Source of the DNA: Enterococcus quebecensis
Lineage (GTDB): Bacteria; Bacillota; Bacilli; Lactobacillales; Enterococcaceae
Direction: 5' to 3'
Assembly (NCBI RefSeq): GCF_001730365.1
Contig: NZ_MIKB01000014.1
Coordinates: forward strand, 186,001 to 250,000
Length of the DNA: 64,000 bases
Shown here: one piece after another, positions 1 to 8,913 of the stretch
Layout: the number at the start of each line of letters is the position of its first letter
Numbering within the stretch: the stretch's first letter is position 1
Position numbers and translations under genes: made by a program
Notes under the pieces: model-generated
Seen by the model: the letters and a program-made list of their open reading frames with translations, nothing else
Told to the model about the DNA's origin: nothing
Database searches by the model: none

Positions 1-667
1 TGATTGTCACATCTTCTAAAGTATTTCCGATTTTTTCAGTCATTAAATAGTAGTCATCTGTTTCGATCGCTTGTTTCAATCCAGCAATATCAGGATGCTG
101 TACACTATTGAATGATAAACTACCAAATATTGAACTAGTAGAAACACTCATCTTAGGCTTCACCATAACAACCCAACACTGAGGCATTGGCGGTAAAAAC
201 TCGATTTTTTCTCCACGTCCTGTGACAAACGCCGTCCCGCCATGAATACAATAAGGGACATCTGAACCAATCTTACTTCCTAGTTCTGCAAGCTCTTCTA
301 AAGACAAGCCTAGATTCCATAATCGATTCAACCCTCGCAATGCAGCAGCACAATCGCTACTACCGCCAGCTAAACCAGCTGCGACAGGTATTTTTTTTTC
401 TATATAAATTTTGACTCCTTGAGTAAGATGAAATGTGTTTTTCAGTAGTTCTGCGGCCTGATACACATGGTTTCTTCTATCTACTGGTAAAAAGGAGCTA
501 TCTGTTTCGACCACTATCTCATTTTTCGGTAATAACTTAAAAGTCAACCGATCGGCTAAATCTACGCTAGCCATGATCATCTCTAATTCATGATAACCAT
601 CGTTTCTTTTATAGAGAGCATCCAACCCCAAATTAATTTTTGCGGGCGCTTTTTCTATGATTTCCAT
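1..667 (-). CDS. ispE: 4-diphosphocytidyl-2-C-methyl-D-erythritol kinase, 3' end outside window
   Basis: I translated this directly from the minus strand; it runs off the left edge, so about 222 residues of a usual ~283 are present. The start ATG (665-667) opens with MEIIEKAPAKINLGLDALYK, the usual IspE N-terminus, and the GHMP kinase glycine loop PVAAGLAGGSSDCAAALRGL lies near residues 95-115. The enzyme phosphorylates CDP-methylerythritol with ATP in the MEP isoprenoid pathway in the cytosol. ispD and ispF of the same pathway lie about 7 kb to the right, separated by other genes. No frameshift is seen in the visible part. Confidence 0.95.
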   Translation of the reverse strand, partial: MEIIEKAPAKINLGLDALYKRNDGYHELEMIMASVDLADRLTFKLLPKNEIVVETDSSFLPVDRRNHVYQAAELLKNTFHLTQGVKIYIEKKIPVAAGLAGGSSDCAAALRGLNRLWNLGLSLEELAELGSKIGSDVPYCIHGGTAFVTGRGEKIEFLPPMPQCWVVMVKPKMSVSTSSIFGSLSFNSVQHPDIAGLKQAIETDDYYLMTEKIGNTLEDVTI

Positions 668-1077
668 TCTTTTTCACCTATCTAATCCCAATACCTGACC
701 AACTTCACAATCTTTTAAATTCTAACATATGTTGTTGGAGAAGTATATAATTGTTGAAAAATTGATATAGTTTTGCGTTAACTATCTTATTTCTAATTTC
801 CAACTAAAAAATAGTTAAAATTCGAAGTCACATACACATCTTAGATGTAAAAAAGTATTGATAAACTGTTTATTCACCGTTTTTTAAGTCCCAGTAGCAT
901 TTTCTAAAAGTCTACTTGCATCTAATTTTTGTACTTGCAACTAGTATGTATCCCACAAACGCTGTATCTTAGCTATCTCACACATTCCGGAAGACTGTTT
1001 TTAAACAATTTAACCTTACAGATAACAATAAAAAAGTAGAGTCAAAGCGATATCGCTTTGACTCTACTTTTAAAACT
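668..1077. other. Non-coding gap between veg and ispE
   Basis: About 410 AT-rich bases with no convincing reading frame on either strand. The only clear structure is the long perfect palindrome at 1032-1071 next to veg. A leftward promoter for ispE should lie here, but I could not pick one confidently. Confidence 0.6.
1032..1071 (-). terminator. Perfect 40-base palindrome, terminator of veg
   Basis: The two 20-base arms are exact reverse complements centred between 1051 and 1052. The outer parts are A-rich on one side and T-rich on the other, so it can act as a rho-independent terminator on either strand. It begins 7 bases past the veg stop codon. Confidence 0.85.
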
Positions 1078-1323
1078 TTAAACTGCTTCACTGACAAATT
1101 CAATCTCTACTGTGCGTGTCAACACATCAGAATAACTATAAGAAACTCGTTCAAATGAGTTTTCATCTGGATCTAAATCTACAACGAAGACAGATGGATA
1201 CGTTTCTGTCAAAATACCTTTACGTTCAGTTTGGCGCTTTCTGCCGGTCTGAGCAACTAATGTGATTTGGCTGCCGATACGACATTCTAGATCTTTTTTA
1301 ATTGACGCTAAAGTTGTTGGCAT
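1078..1323 (-). CDS. veg: Veg family protein
   Basis: An 81-residue protein starting MPTTLASIKKDLECRIGSQI, matching the small Veg family found near the origin in Firmicutes. In B. subtilis Veg is highly expressed and linked to biofilm matrix regulation; its biochemical role is not settled. I chose ATG 1321-1323 because a GAGGTG ribosome site lies just upstream; the longer frame up to 1380 would add 19 residues that do not look like the family. The product is an SH3-like small beta protein, with basic and Arg-rich stretches near residues 27-35. A strong palindromic terminator follows directly. Confidence 0.9.
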   Translation of the reverse strand: MPTTLASIKKDLECRIGSQITLVAQTGRKRQTERKGILTETYPSVFVVDLDPDENSFERVSYSYSDVLTRTVEIEFVSEAV

Positions 1324-1456
1324 TGCATTCACCTCAAATTCCATTGTACCACGTAATAATAAAAATAACAAGTTTACCATAGCAGAAAATTAATTGCAAC
1401 TAATTATAATTTATAAACCGATAATTATTTGATGTGAAAAAATCCAATGTTCTCAT

Positions 1457-2017
1457 TTAATCATAAATTATTGCTTTCAACTTCTTTTTAGCCCGATCAT
1501 AAGCACTTCTAACTGTTATTTCACGACTAGCTGTATCTTTTGCTATCTCTTCCAACTCTTTACCATTCATGTATTCCTGAAACGTTACTCGCTCAAATGG
1601 AGACAACACGATTGGTAATTGCTCCAACTTCTCTCTAATGATCATTTGCTCTAATACATCTGCCTCTTCCGCCCCAATATAATCAAAAAAAGATTCTCCC
1701 TGTTTCTCTACTTTTTGATCTAAAGAGACCGATTGTACATCGATCGTACGTTTAATTGCACACTGTTTTCTGACTAAACTGCGAATATGATTTTCAAAAT
1801 TTGACTTAAAAAATTTCCCAATAGAAACATTATGAACTTCCTCATAGCGTTCCAGTGATCGATGGAAAATGATTCGTCCTTCCTGAATCCAGTCTTCGCG
1901 ATCAAAGTCTTTCAAGTAATACTTTTTCTGAAACTTATATACGACTGGATAATATTTCCGATATAAACAATCAAATGCCAATGTATCTCCCTTTAAAATG
2001 TCTTCATACTTATTCAT
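1457..2017 (-). CDS. RNA polymerase sigma-70 family factor, SigH/ComX-like
   Basis: A 186-residue protein with region 2 near residues 10-75 (including DREDWIQEGRIIFHRSLERY, a typical core-binding and -10 region) and region 4 helix-turn-helix near 135-180 (LEEIAKDTASREITVRSAYDRA). It should direct RNA polymerase to alternative promoters. The place next to yacP matches sigH in Bacillus and ComX-like factors in other Firmicutes, which supports the SigH-like call, but its regulon cannot be inferred from this window. AAAGGAG precedes the ATG at a good distance. No anti-sigma gene is adjacent. Confidence 0.8.
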   Translation of the reverse strand: MNKYEDILKGDTLAFDCLYRKYYPVVYKFQKKYYLKDFDREDWIQEGRIIFHRSLERYEEVHNVSIGKFFKSNFENHIRSLVRKQCAIKRTIDVQSVSLDQKVEKQGESFFDYIGAEEADVLEQMIIREKLEQLPIVLSPFERVTFQEYMNGKELEEIAKDTASREITVRSAYDRAKKKLKAIIYD

Positions 2018-2110
2018 ACCAACCTTCTCCTTTCAAACATTTCACTAATACGCAAAATGCTTAAAAAAAGCGTAACATTTTTTTAGAAAAAAATAGAAGC
2101 GAACAAACGT

Positions 2111-2641
2111 TTAATCATCCTTTTTGGATAATTCTTCTAATTTGTCGGACAACTTTGACAATTGTTCTAGATTCCATGGAGAATTTCGTCGAAAATCCTG
2201 AAAATGGATATCTGTGGCATGTATTGCAATCGTACGTTCTGATTTTTTAACACTTTTATATAGTTCATTCGCTGACGTACGTAATGCACCTTTTGAAAAA
2301 ACGAGCCATTGTTCAGCCAAATCACTTGTTGCTACTGTCACTTGAGTCAAGCGATCATTTTTTTCACCTGCAATCCGTTCGATATAACTATCAGCTGTTT
2401 CATCTTCTTTGGTAAACACAACAGTCAAAAGATATTTTTTATAGGTCTGCTGAATTCCCGGGACTAACTGTGCATCAAAAACAACAATCACTTTTAAGTC
2501 CTCATACTTTGCATAGTTGGATAAACGCTGCAGCAAGACTTCTCTAGCATCTTCAAGTTTATTTTGATTCTTTAACTGAACCAGTTCCGGCCAAGAACCA
2601 ATCATATTATACCCATCAACAATCAGTAATTGTTTTTTCAT
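2111..2641 (-). CDS. rae1: NYN-domain ribonuclease of the YacP/Rae1 family
   Basis: A 176-residue protein beginning MKKQLLIVDGYNMIGSWPEL. The LIVDGYN motif with its first Asp, and the later VIVVFDAQ and DETADSYIERI segments, are the acidic active-site features of NYN (PIN-like) nucleases. B. subtilis Rae1/YacP is a ribosome-associated endoribonuclease that cuts mRNA in a translation-dependent way; that role is carried over from the family. It sits between rlmB and the sigma factor in the conserved cysS-mrnC-rlmB-yacP order. The basic C-terminal tail is normal for the family. Confidence 0.9.
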   Translation of the reverse strand: MKKQLLIVDGYNMIGSWPELVQLKNQNKLEDAREVLLQRLSNYAKYEDLKVIVVFDAQLVPGIQQTYKKYLLTVVFTKEDETADSYIERIAGEKNDRLTQVTVATSDLAEQWLVFSKGALRTSANELYKSVKKSERTIAIHATDIHFQDFRRNSPWNLEQLSKLSDKLEELSKKDD

Positions 2642-2713
2642 TTTGTTTTGTCCCCTTCTTTATAATGGGTAGTCGAAACAAAAGCGACTAGCTCCGAAAA
2701 ACAAGATATTCAC

Positions 2714-2753
2714 CATTACTTCATTCAGCTCTTAAGCACTGAATGAAGTAATG
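2714..2753. repeat. Perfect 15-base inverted repeat between rlmB and rae1
   Basis: Arms 2714-2728 and 2739-2753 are exact reverse complements around a 10-base loop. On the minus strand no T-run follows, so this is not an ordinary intrinsic terminator. It could be an RNA processing or stabilising stem between two co-transcribed genes, or a protein-binding dyad. Confidence 0.6.
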
Positions 2754-2802
2754 TAATCGGAGTATTATACAGTTTGCTTTTTTTCTCGCCATTTACTCGG
2801 AT

Positions 2803-3642
2803 TTAGAGCGGATTCCGTCCTCTATATGCCTCATACATCAATAGACCTGCGGCAACACCGGCGTTTAAACTTTGAACGTGACCAGTCATTGGAATTGTCA
2901 ATAATTCATCCACTTCTTTGTGAAGACCTTGACTCATGCCTCTACCTTCATTACCGATGATCAATGCAATTGCTCCTTGAGTATTCCATTGACGGTAATC
3001 AGTCCCTTTCATATCCGTTCCAAAAACCCAAAAACTATTTTCTTTCAGTGTTGCAATACTTTGGGCTAAATTCGTTACACGGGCAACTGGAATGTATTCC
3101 ACTGCTCCAGTTGATGCTTTTGTAACTACTGGCGTGATTCCTACTGCACGATGTTTGGGAATAATAATGCCATCCACACCCGTTGCATCAGCTGTTCGTA
3201 ATATCGAACCAAAATTATGGGGATCTTCTATGCTATCCAAAATCAAGAAAAATGGGGTCTCTGTCTTCTCTTTTGTACGATCCAACAATTCATCCAAGGT
3301 AAGATATTCGTAAGCTGTAATCGCCAATACGATCCCTTGATGCACACCATGATCGGTCATTGTGTCTAGCTTTTGCTTTGGTACCCATTTTACTGGAACT
3401 GCATTTTCTTTTGCCAGTAATTTCAGCTGTTCTACTTTTTCACTTTTACTATCTTCTTGTAGAAACAATTTATTCCCACGACCTTGTTGAATGGCTTCAA
3501 CCGTGGCATGATTTCCAAAAACAAAGTTATCTTCGATTGCTTCTTGAGAGACTTCCCGTTCTTTTCTTACTGGTTCTTTTTTAAATGGCTGATTTTTCTT
3601 AGGTTTATTTCCTTTAAAAGGACGCTTCTTATCATTTCTCAT
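2803..3642 (-). CDS. rlmB: 23S rRNA (guanosine-2'-O-)-methyltransferase, SPOUT family
   Basis: About 279 residues with a basic N-terminal tail (to about residue 35), a substrate-binding domain ([12 protein letters not shown]) and a C-terminal SPOUT knot with IIGNEGRG and [15 protein letters not shown], the SAM-binding motifs of the TrmH/RlmB group. It methylates the 2'-O of a guanosine in the 23S peptidyl-transferase region. I prefer the ATG at 3640-3642, spaced correctly from AGGTG; a GTG three codons earlier is also possible. It overlaps the end of mrnC by 11 bases, so the two are translationally coupled. Confidence 0.93.
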   Translation of the reverse strand: MRNDKKRPFKGNKPKKNQPFKKEPVRKEREVSQEAIEDNFVFGNHATVEAIQQGRGNKLFLQEDSKSEKVEQLKLLAKENAVPVKWVPKQKLDTMTDHGVHQGIVLAITAYEYLTLDELLDRTKEKTETPFFLILDSIEDPHNFGSILRTADATGVDGIIIPKHRAVGITPVVTKASTGAVEYIPVARVTNLAQSIATLKENSFWVFGTDMKGTDYRQWNTQGAIALIIGNEGRGMSQGLHKEVDELLTIPMTGHVQSLNAGVAAGLLMYEAYRGRNPL

Positions 3643-4030
3643 CTTTTTCACCTACTTTTTTTATACACCAATTGATCAATTCTTCTAAACGTTCATTTTG
3701 TTTCGTTAAATGCAAATACCCCATCAACGATTCAAAGCCTGTTGCAACACGATACGTTGTGATATCAGCATTTTTTGCTGACGTGTGGCTTTTAGCATTA
3801 CGACCACGTTTATACATTAGTTCTTCGTCTTCTGTCAGTAACTTTTCTTCTAGCATTTCTTGGATCAAAAAGGCTTGTGCTTTAGCTGAAACGTAGTGTG
3901 TTGCCATACGATGTAAAACATTGGGTTTGGTTTGCCCTTGTTCAACTAGGTAGTCGCGGATATAGATTTCATAAATCGCATCTCCTACATAAGCTAAGGC
4001 TAAACCGTTTAATTGTGTATAATCTCTCAT
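3632..4030 (-). CDS. mrnC: Mini-ribonuclease III
   Basis: 132 residues, beginning [21 protein letters not shown]. The [14 protein letters not shown] stretch and the later [18 protein letters not shown] segment are the RNase III catalytic helices without a double-stranded RNA binding domain, which defines Mini-III. It matures the 5' and 3' ends of 23S rRNA. Its start overlaps the stop of cysS by four bases (ATGA), and its end overlaps rlmB, in the common cysS-mrnC-rlmB arrangement. Confidence 0.95.
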   Translation of the reverse strand: MRDYTQLNGLALAYVGDAIYEIYIRDYLVEQGQTKPNVLHRMATHYVSAKAQAFLIQEMLEEKLLTEDEELMYKRGRNAKSHTSAKNADITTYRVATGFESLMGYLHLTKQNERLEELINWCIKKVGEKDEK

Positions 4031-5439
4031 TCACTTCTTCTCCATCTAGTTCCTTGCGCTGTATCTTCCAAGGTTATTCCTTTATCTTTCAGTAAATCAC
4101 GAATTTCATCACTGCGGGCAAAATCACGGTTCGCACGGGCTTGATTGCGCTCTTCGATTAATTGATCAATAGCATCATCTAGTAATTCTTCTGATAGGAA
4201 GAAAATACCAAAAATACTCAACCATTGCGTGAATTTTTCTATCGCTTTTTCAATAACTATTGCGGAAACTTTTTCTTGCTCGCTATATTGATTTAGCCAC
4301 TTAGCCAGTTCGTAAACAATTGTAATCCCATTAGCTGCGTTGAAATCATCATCCATTTCAGTGGTGAAACGTATTTCTAATTCTTCTAATTCTTGTAATT
4401 TACGACCATCTTCTTCAAGTGTTGCTGCAGCATCATTTTGTCTAAATGATAGGTTCTCAAAAGCATTCCTTAATTTTTGCAAATTAACGCCCGCTTCTTT
4501 TAGTAGTGTTTCACTGTAACGGATCGGACGACGGTATTGGGTAGTTGCCATGAAAAAGCGCAGAAGTTGAGGATCAACCTGCTCAATCAATTCATGAACA
4601 GTCACAAAGTTCCCTAAAGATTTGCTCATTTTTTCATCGTCTTCACCAATTGTTACAAAACCGTTGTGCATCCAGTAATTAGCAAATGTCTTTCCAGTCT
4701 TTGCTTCACTTTGAGCGATTTCATTCTCATGATGAGGAAATTCTAAATCTTGACCGCCTCCATGGATATCAATTGTATCACCTAAATGTTTGGTTGCCAT
4801 GACTGAACACTCAATATGCCACCCTGGACGCCCCACTCCCCACGGTGATTCCCAAGAAATTTCGTCTGCTTTTGCCCCTTTCCATAGTGCAAAGTCTAAC
4901 GGGTCTTCTTTTAATTCTTTTTCTAGCCCTGTTCGCTGACTAGCGCCGATCTCCAATTCATCAATGGACTGGTGGCTAAGTTTCCCGTAACCTTCAAATT
5001 TACGTGTTCGATAATACACATCTCCTTGAGACTCATAAGCATATCCTTTGTCGATCAACGTTTGAATAAATGTTAAAATATCCGGCATATGATCCATTAC
5101 ACGTGGGTGTTTGGTAGCAGGCAGTACGTTTAAAGCGTTGGTATCTTCTTCAAAAGCATGAATAAATCGTTCAGCTACTTCTGGTGCTGTTATCCCTAAA
5201 TCCTTGGCTACACGGATAATTTTATCATCGACATCTGTAAAATTTGATACAAAATTCACTTCATAACCACGATACTCAAAGTAACGTCTGATCGTATCAA
5301 AGGCGACTGTACTCCGTGAATTACCAATATGAATATAATTATAGACAGTTGGTCCGCAGACATACATCCGGACTTTTCCTTCCTCTATTGGTTGAAAAAC
5401 TTCTTTTTCTCTTGTTAATGTATTATAAATTTGAATCAT
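4027..5439 (-). CDS. cysS: Cysteinyl-tRNA synthetase
   Basis: A 470-residue class I synthetase charging tRNA-Cys with cysteine. Visible motifs are the zinc-site [13 protein letters not shown] near the N-terminus (with the HIGH-type HIGN), [14 protein letters not shown] with the second zinc Cys, [11 protein letters not shown], and KMSKSLGNF. The C-terminal helical anticodon region follows. I chose ATG 5437-5439 because GGAGGA lies just upstream; the longer frame starting at 5475 lies inside cysE. The start overlaps the end of cysE by 17 bases, so both are probably read from the T-box leader upstream of cysE. Confidence 0.96.
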   Translation of the reverse strand: MIQIYNTLTREKEVFQPIEEGKVRMYVCGPTVYNYIHIGNSRSTVAFDTIRRYFEYRGYEVNFVSNFTDVDDKIIRVAKDLGITAPEVAERFIHAFEEDTNALNVLPATKHPRVMDHMPDILTFIQTLIDKGYAYESQGDVYYRTRKFEGYGKLSHQSIDELEIGASQRTGLEKELKEDPLDFALWKGAKADEISWESPWGVGRPGWHIECSVMATKHLGDTIDIHGGGQDLEFPHHENEIAQSEAKTGKTFANYWMHNGFVTIGEDDEKMSKSLGNFVTVHELIEQVDPQLLRFFMATTQYRRPIRYSETLLKEAGVNLQKLRNAFENLSFRQNDAAATLEEDGRKLQELEELEIRFTTEMDDDFNAANGITIVYELAKWLNQYSEQEKVSAIVIEKAIEKFTQWLSIFGIFFLSEELLDDAIDQLIEERNQARANRDFARSDEIRDLLKDKGITLEDTAQGTRWRRSE

Positions 5440-5971
5440 ATTCTTCCTCCATTTTTTCTCCTTTAATTCTCGCAACTTTCGCTGGTATTCCTACTGCTGT
5501 CGCATCGGCTGGAATATCTGTTAAAACCACCGCTGAGGCTCCAATTTTTGCTCGTTCACCAATCGTTACTGGTCCTAGTATTTGTGCATGAGCATGAATC
5601 ATGGCACCTTTTTTTACAGTTGGATGACGCTTTCCCACATCTTTCCCTGTTCCGCCTAAAGTCACTCCGTGAAATAAAACTACATCTTCCTCAATCTCAG
5701 CAGTTTGTCCAATCACAATGCCCATCCCATGATCGATAAAAACGCCTGAAGCAATTTTTGCCCCTGGATGGATTTCAATTCCTGTTAAAAAGCGCCAGAA
5801 TTGCGCATGTATTTTTGCTAATAAAAACAAGCGATGTCGATACAGGAAATGCGAAAAACGATGCCAAAACAATGCGTGTACACCAGGATATGTAAGTACT
5901 GCTTCTAGTGTTGAACGTGCTGCTGGATCATTTTTTTTGACTGCTATGACCGCTTTTTTTAACCACTCCAT
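5423..5971 (-). CDS. cysE: Serine O-acetyltransferase
   Basis: A 182-residue protein with an N-terminal helical part and a left-handed parallel beta-helix of hexapeptide repeats ([20 protein letters not shown], then [21 protein letters not shown]). It makes O-acetylserine from serine and acetyl-CoA, the first step of cysteine synthesis. The catalytic His/Asp region (IDHGMG) is present. The length matches the short Firmicute CysE rather than the longer E. coli form. ATG 5969-5971 is chosen for its GGAGG site. It is the first gene after the Cys T-box and overlaps cysS, joining cysteine synthesis and tRNA charging. Confidence 0.95.
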   Translation of the reverse strand: MEWLKKAVIAVKKNDPAARSTLEAVLTYPGVHALFWHRFSHFLYRHRLFLLAKIHAQFWRFLTGIEIHPGAKIASGVFIDHGMGIVIGQTAEIEEDVVLFHGVTLGGTGKDVGKRHPTVKKGAMIHAHAQILGPVTIGERAKIGASAVVLTDIPADATAVGIPAKVARIKGEKMEEEYDSNL

Positions 5972-5990
5972 ATTGCCTCCCCTTTCATTC

Positions 5991-6190
5991 AATAAAAAAT
6001 AAGCGTCTTTTAAACAAAATAACTTCGTTTAAAAGACGCTTCTGCGTGGTTCCACTTTTTTTTACAGGTCTCCCTGCCTCAAAACAGATAACGGTTGTTG
6101 GCCGTTTTCAGCTACATATCGCTGAAACTATTCAAAGATGCATTTCAAAAAGTCCTGACAACTGTTTTCACCATCCACAGTCTCTCTTAA
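5991..6190 (-). promoter_or_regulatory. T-box leader with cysteine specifier, upstream of cysE-cysS
   Basis: Read on the minus strand, the leader begins with AGAGAGACTGTGG and GGTGAAAACAG (a T-box stem I signature, about 6163-6188). It then carries a candidate TGC Cys codon (complement of 6140-6142) within GAAATGCATC, the T-box bulge core GTGGAACCACG (complement of 6045-6055), and a terminator hairpin. Uncharged tRNA-Cys would stabilise the antiterminator and switch on cysE-cysS. The core and hairpin are clear; the specifier assignment is inferred from position and from the genes downstream. Confidence 0.9.
6001..6041 (-). terminator. T-box terminator hairpin
   Basis: Arms 6001-6015 and 6027-6041 pair perfectly over 15 bases around an 11-base loop. 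On the minus strand the stem is followed by a T-run from the A-rich bases at 5993-5999. It lies directly downstream of the T-box core, as expected for the attenuator. Confidence 0.9.
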
Positions 6191-6230
6191 GACAAATACT
6201 TTTTTACTTCTTCTTATCTACATATTTTTA

Positions 6231-7688
6231 TTATAAAACGTTATTTAAATGATCTAACGCTTTTTCTTTTCCTAAAAGTTCGATTGTATCGCCTAATTCA
6301 GGGCCATGCACTTGTCCTGAAACAGCCACACGAATTGGCATAAACAAGTTCTTTCCTTTAACACCCGTTTCTTGTTGAACCGCTTTGATCCCTGCTTTAA
6401 TACTTGGCACATCAACAACATCCATTGCTTCTAATTGTGCTTTAAATGCAGCTAAAACAGTTGGAACAGTTTCTCCAGCTAATACTTCTTTTGCTGCATC
6501 ATCTAAGACAGGGTGTTCGTTGAAAAACAATTCAGATGCATCAACGATCTCTGCCGCATAACTCATTTGAGGTTGGTATAAGCTGACTACTTTTTTCAGC
6601 CATTCCAGTTTTTCACCACTAGGTTGAGCTTCAACTTTACCTTCTGCTACTAAATATGGCAGACACATATCTGTTAAGACATCTAAGTCTAATTGTTTCA
6701 TATATTGGTTGTTGACCCATTCTAGTTTTTTACCATCAAAAGCTGCTGGTGATTTACTTAGACGTTCTGGATCAAAAATCTTGATTAATTCTTCTTGCGA
6801 GAATATTTCTTCTTCTCCAACTGGTGACCAACCTAGTAGGGCTGTGAAATTGAACATTGCTTCTGGTAAATAACCTAATTCACGGTATTGTTCAATAAAT
6901 TGTAAAATCGATTCATCACGTTTACTTAATTTTTTACCTGTTTCAGAGTTGATGATCAATGTCATATGTCCGAATTCTGGCGCTTTCCAACCAAATGCTT
7001 CATAAACCATTAATTGTTTTGGTGTATTCGCAATATGATCATCCCCGCGTAATACGTGAGTAATTTTCATCATGTGGTCATCTACTGCTACCGCAAAGTT
7101 ATATGTCGGCATGCCGTCGCGTTTTTGAATAACAAAATCGCCGCCGATGTTATCTGATTCAAAAACGATTTCACCTTTAACTATGTCTTCAAATGTATAA
7201 GAAGTATTTCTTGGCACGCGGAAACGAATTACTGGCTCAAATCCTTGTGCCTCTTTTTCCGCTTGTTCAGATGGCGTCAATTCTGCACATTTACCAGAGT
7301 AATGAGGCATTTCACCACGAGCACGTTGTGCTTCTCTTTCCGCTTCTAGTTCATCTTCCGTACAATAACATTTATACGCACGGTTACTTACCAACAATTG
7401 ATCGATCAATGGTTGATAAATTTCGCCACGTTCTGATTGACGGTAAGGTCCATATTCACCTGGTTTTTCAGGAGATTCATCCCAGTCCATACCTAACCAT
7501 GCTAGATTTTCTAGTTGGCTTTTTTCGCCATCTTCAATGTTTCTCTTTTGATCCGTATCTTCAATACGGATAATAAATTCACCATCGTTGTGGCGAGCAA
7601 ATAAGTAATTGAATAAAGCTGTTCTTGCATTCCCAATGTGCAGGTGTCCAGTTGGACTTGGTGCATAACGTACACGTACTTTTGTCAT
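6231..7688 (-). CDS. gltX: Glutamyl-tRNA synthetase
   Basis: A 485-residue class I synthetase, starting [20 protein letters not shown]. The HIGN of the HIGH motif is near residue 16-19 and KKLSKRDES (KMSKS-type) near residue 250. It charges tRNA-Glu and, in Firmicutes with GatCAB, usually also tRNA-Gln. The length and the C-terminal anticodon-binding helical cage (about residues 330-485) are typical. It has its own ribosome site (AGAGGAAT) and is 15 bases downstream of ispF. The Cys T-box lies right after its stop. Confidence 0.96.
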   Translation of the reverse strand: MTKVRVRYAPSPTGHLHIGNARTALFNYLFARHNDGEFIIRIEDTDQKRNIEDGEKSQLENLAWLGMDWDESPEKPGEYGPYRQSERGEIYQPLIDQLLVSNRAYKCYCTEDELEAEREAQRARGEMPHYSGKCAELTPSEQAEKEAQGFEPVIRFRVPRNTSYTFEDIVKGEIVFESDNIGGDFVIQKRDGMPTYNFAVAVDDHMMKITHVLRGDDHIANTPKQLMVYEAFGWKAPEFGHMTLIINSETGKKLSKRDESILQFIEQYRELGYLPEAMFNFTALLGWSPVGEEEIFSQEELIKIFDPERLSKSPAAFDGKKLEWVNNQYMKQLDLDVLTDMCLPYLVAEGKVEAQPSGEKLEWLKKVVSLYQPQMSYAAEIVDASELFFNEHPVLDDAAKEVLAGETVPTVLAAFKAQLEAMDVVDVPSIKAGIKAVQQETGVKGKNLFMPIRVAVSGQVHGPELGDTIELLGKEKALDHLNNVL

Positions 7689-7703
7689 TGTGCATTCCTC
7701 TTT

Positions 7704-8177
7704 CTATTTTTCAAGTAAAGCGACCGCAATCGCTCCCATACCTTCTTCTTGACCAATAAAACCCATTTTTTCCATCGTTGTTGCTTTCAAATTGATTTGA
7801 TTCATTTCAATTTGGCACGCTTTGGCGATGTTTTCTTTCATTTGTTCTAAGTAAGGTTTCATTTTTGGTTGTTCTGCTAGAATTGTACAATCAATGTTGC
7901 CAATAGTAAAGCCGTCAGCTAAAATTTTTTGATTTGCCACATATAATAATTTGATTGAATCCGCATCTTTAAACGCTGGGTCTGTATCTGGAAATAAATG
8001 ACCGATGTCTCCCAGACCTGCAGCTCCCAAAATTGCATCAGTGATCGCATGAAGCAACACATCTGCATCAGAATGTCCCAATAAGCCTTTTTCAAACGGA
8101 AGTTCTACTCCGCCGATAATCAATTTCCGTCCTTTTACTAATTGATGAACATCAAATCCTTGCCCAACTCGTATCAT
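7704..8177 (-). CDS. ispF: 2-C-methyl-D-erythritol 2,4-cyclodiphosphate synthase
   Basis: 157 residues, starting MIRVGQGFDVHQLVKGRKLI. The DVH metal ligands, LLGHSDADVLLHAITDAILG with the GHSDADVLLHA signature, and the C-terminal LKATTMEKMGFIGQEEG are all present. It cyclises CDP-ME-2-phosphate to MEcPP in the MEP pathway as a zinc homotrimer. It lies 10 bases after ispD, and the two make consecutive pathway enzymes once IspE (left edge) is counted. Confidence 0.96.
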   Translation of the reverse strand: MIRVGQGFDVHQLVKGRKLIIGGVELPFEKGLLGHSDADVLLHAITDAILGAAGLGDIGHLFPDTDPAFKDADSIKLLYVANQKILADGFTIGNIDCTILAEQPKMKPYLEQMKENIAKACQIEMNQINLKATTMEKMGFIGQEEGMGAIAVALLEK

Positions 8178-8187
8178 ATTTCCTCAC

Positions 8188-8913
8188 CTAACTTCTTTTT
8201 CGTTTCACGATTGCTTCACCAATCAGCATATCTTCCGGTGTTGTCAGTTTAATGTTTTCATAACTTCCTAATACCATGGATACAGATAAATTGCTGTATT
8301 TTTCAATAAGAGAAGCTTCGTCTGTTCCTAAATAATTTTCTTGTTGTGCACACCTATGAACTGCTAATAAATCTTCTCCATAAAAGGCTTGAGGCGTTTG
8401 GATTTGCCACAACGTTTCACGTGGAACTGTTTCTTGAACAATTCCATCAACTACACGTTTGATCGTATCTTTGACTGGAACACCTAAAATAGCTGCTCTG
8501 GTTTCTTGTACTTTACGATGTAATAATTTCAATTGCTTCAACGTAACAAATGGTCTTGCCCCATCATGTACCATCACGATGTTTTCTGGATTTAATAAAA
8601 ATTGTAATCCATTATAGACACTATATTGACGCTCACTCCCACCAGAAACAATTGTTACAGGACTCTGTTTCCTTTTGGTTTCTTTCTTGACCATAGCCCC
8701 TAATAAACCTTGTTCATCTTCTTGTGTAACTAAGACAATGTGTTTGCAAGCTGGATCGTTCAAAAACATATTTAATGAATAAGAAATAATTGGTTTACCG
8801 ACTAGATGAAGTAAAATTTTATTACGGCTGGCTCCCATTCTTCTCCCTTGCCCAGCAGCTAACAAGATAACTTCATAATCTAGTGCTTTGTTTCTATTTT
8901 CAGCTTTTCTCAT
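8188..8913 (-). CDS. ispD: 2-C-methyl-D-erythritol 4-phosphate cytidylyltransferase
   Basis: About 241 residues from ATG 8911-8913. VILLAAGQGRRMGASRNK is the nucleotide-binding loop, MVHDGARPFV the metal and substrate site, and GTDEASLIEK the C-terminal motif. It joins CTP and MEP to CDP-methylerythritol. The start overlaps the stop of the PIN-TRAM gene (8900) by 14 bases. In-frame upstream starts exist to 8973 but lie within the neighbour. The ribosome site for the ATG is weak, so coupling to the upstream gene is likely. Confidence 0.93.
   Translation of the reverse strand: MRKAENRNKALDYEVILLAAGQGRRMGASRNKILLHLVGKPIISYSLNMFLNDPACKHIVLVTQEDEQGLLGAMVKKETKRKQSPVTIVSGGSERQYSVYNGLQFLLNPENIVMVHDGARPFVTLKQLKLLHRKVQETRAAILGVPVKDTIKRVVDGIVQETVPRETLWQIQTPQAFYGEDLLAVHRCAQQENYLGTDEASLIEKYSNLSVSMVLGSYENIKLTTPEDMLIGEAIVKRKRS

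Noticed and set aside
7193-7573. 126-codon plus-strand frame opposite gltX
   Set aside because: Antisense shadow of a clear synthetase gene, without ribosome site or motif.
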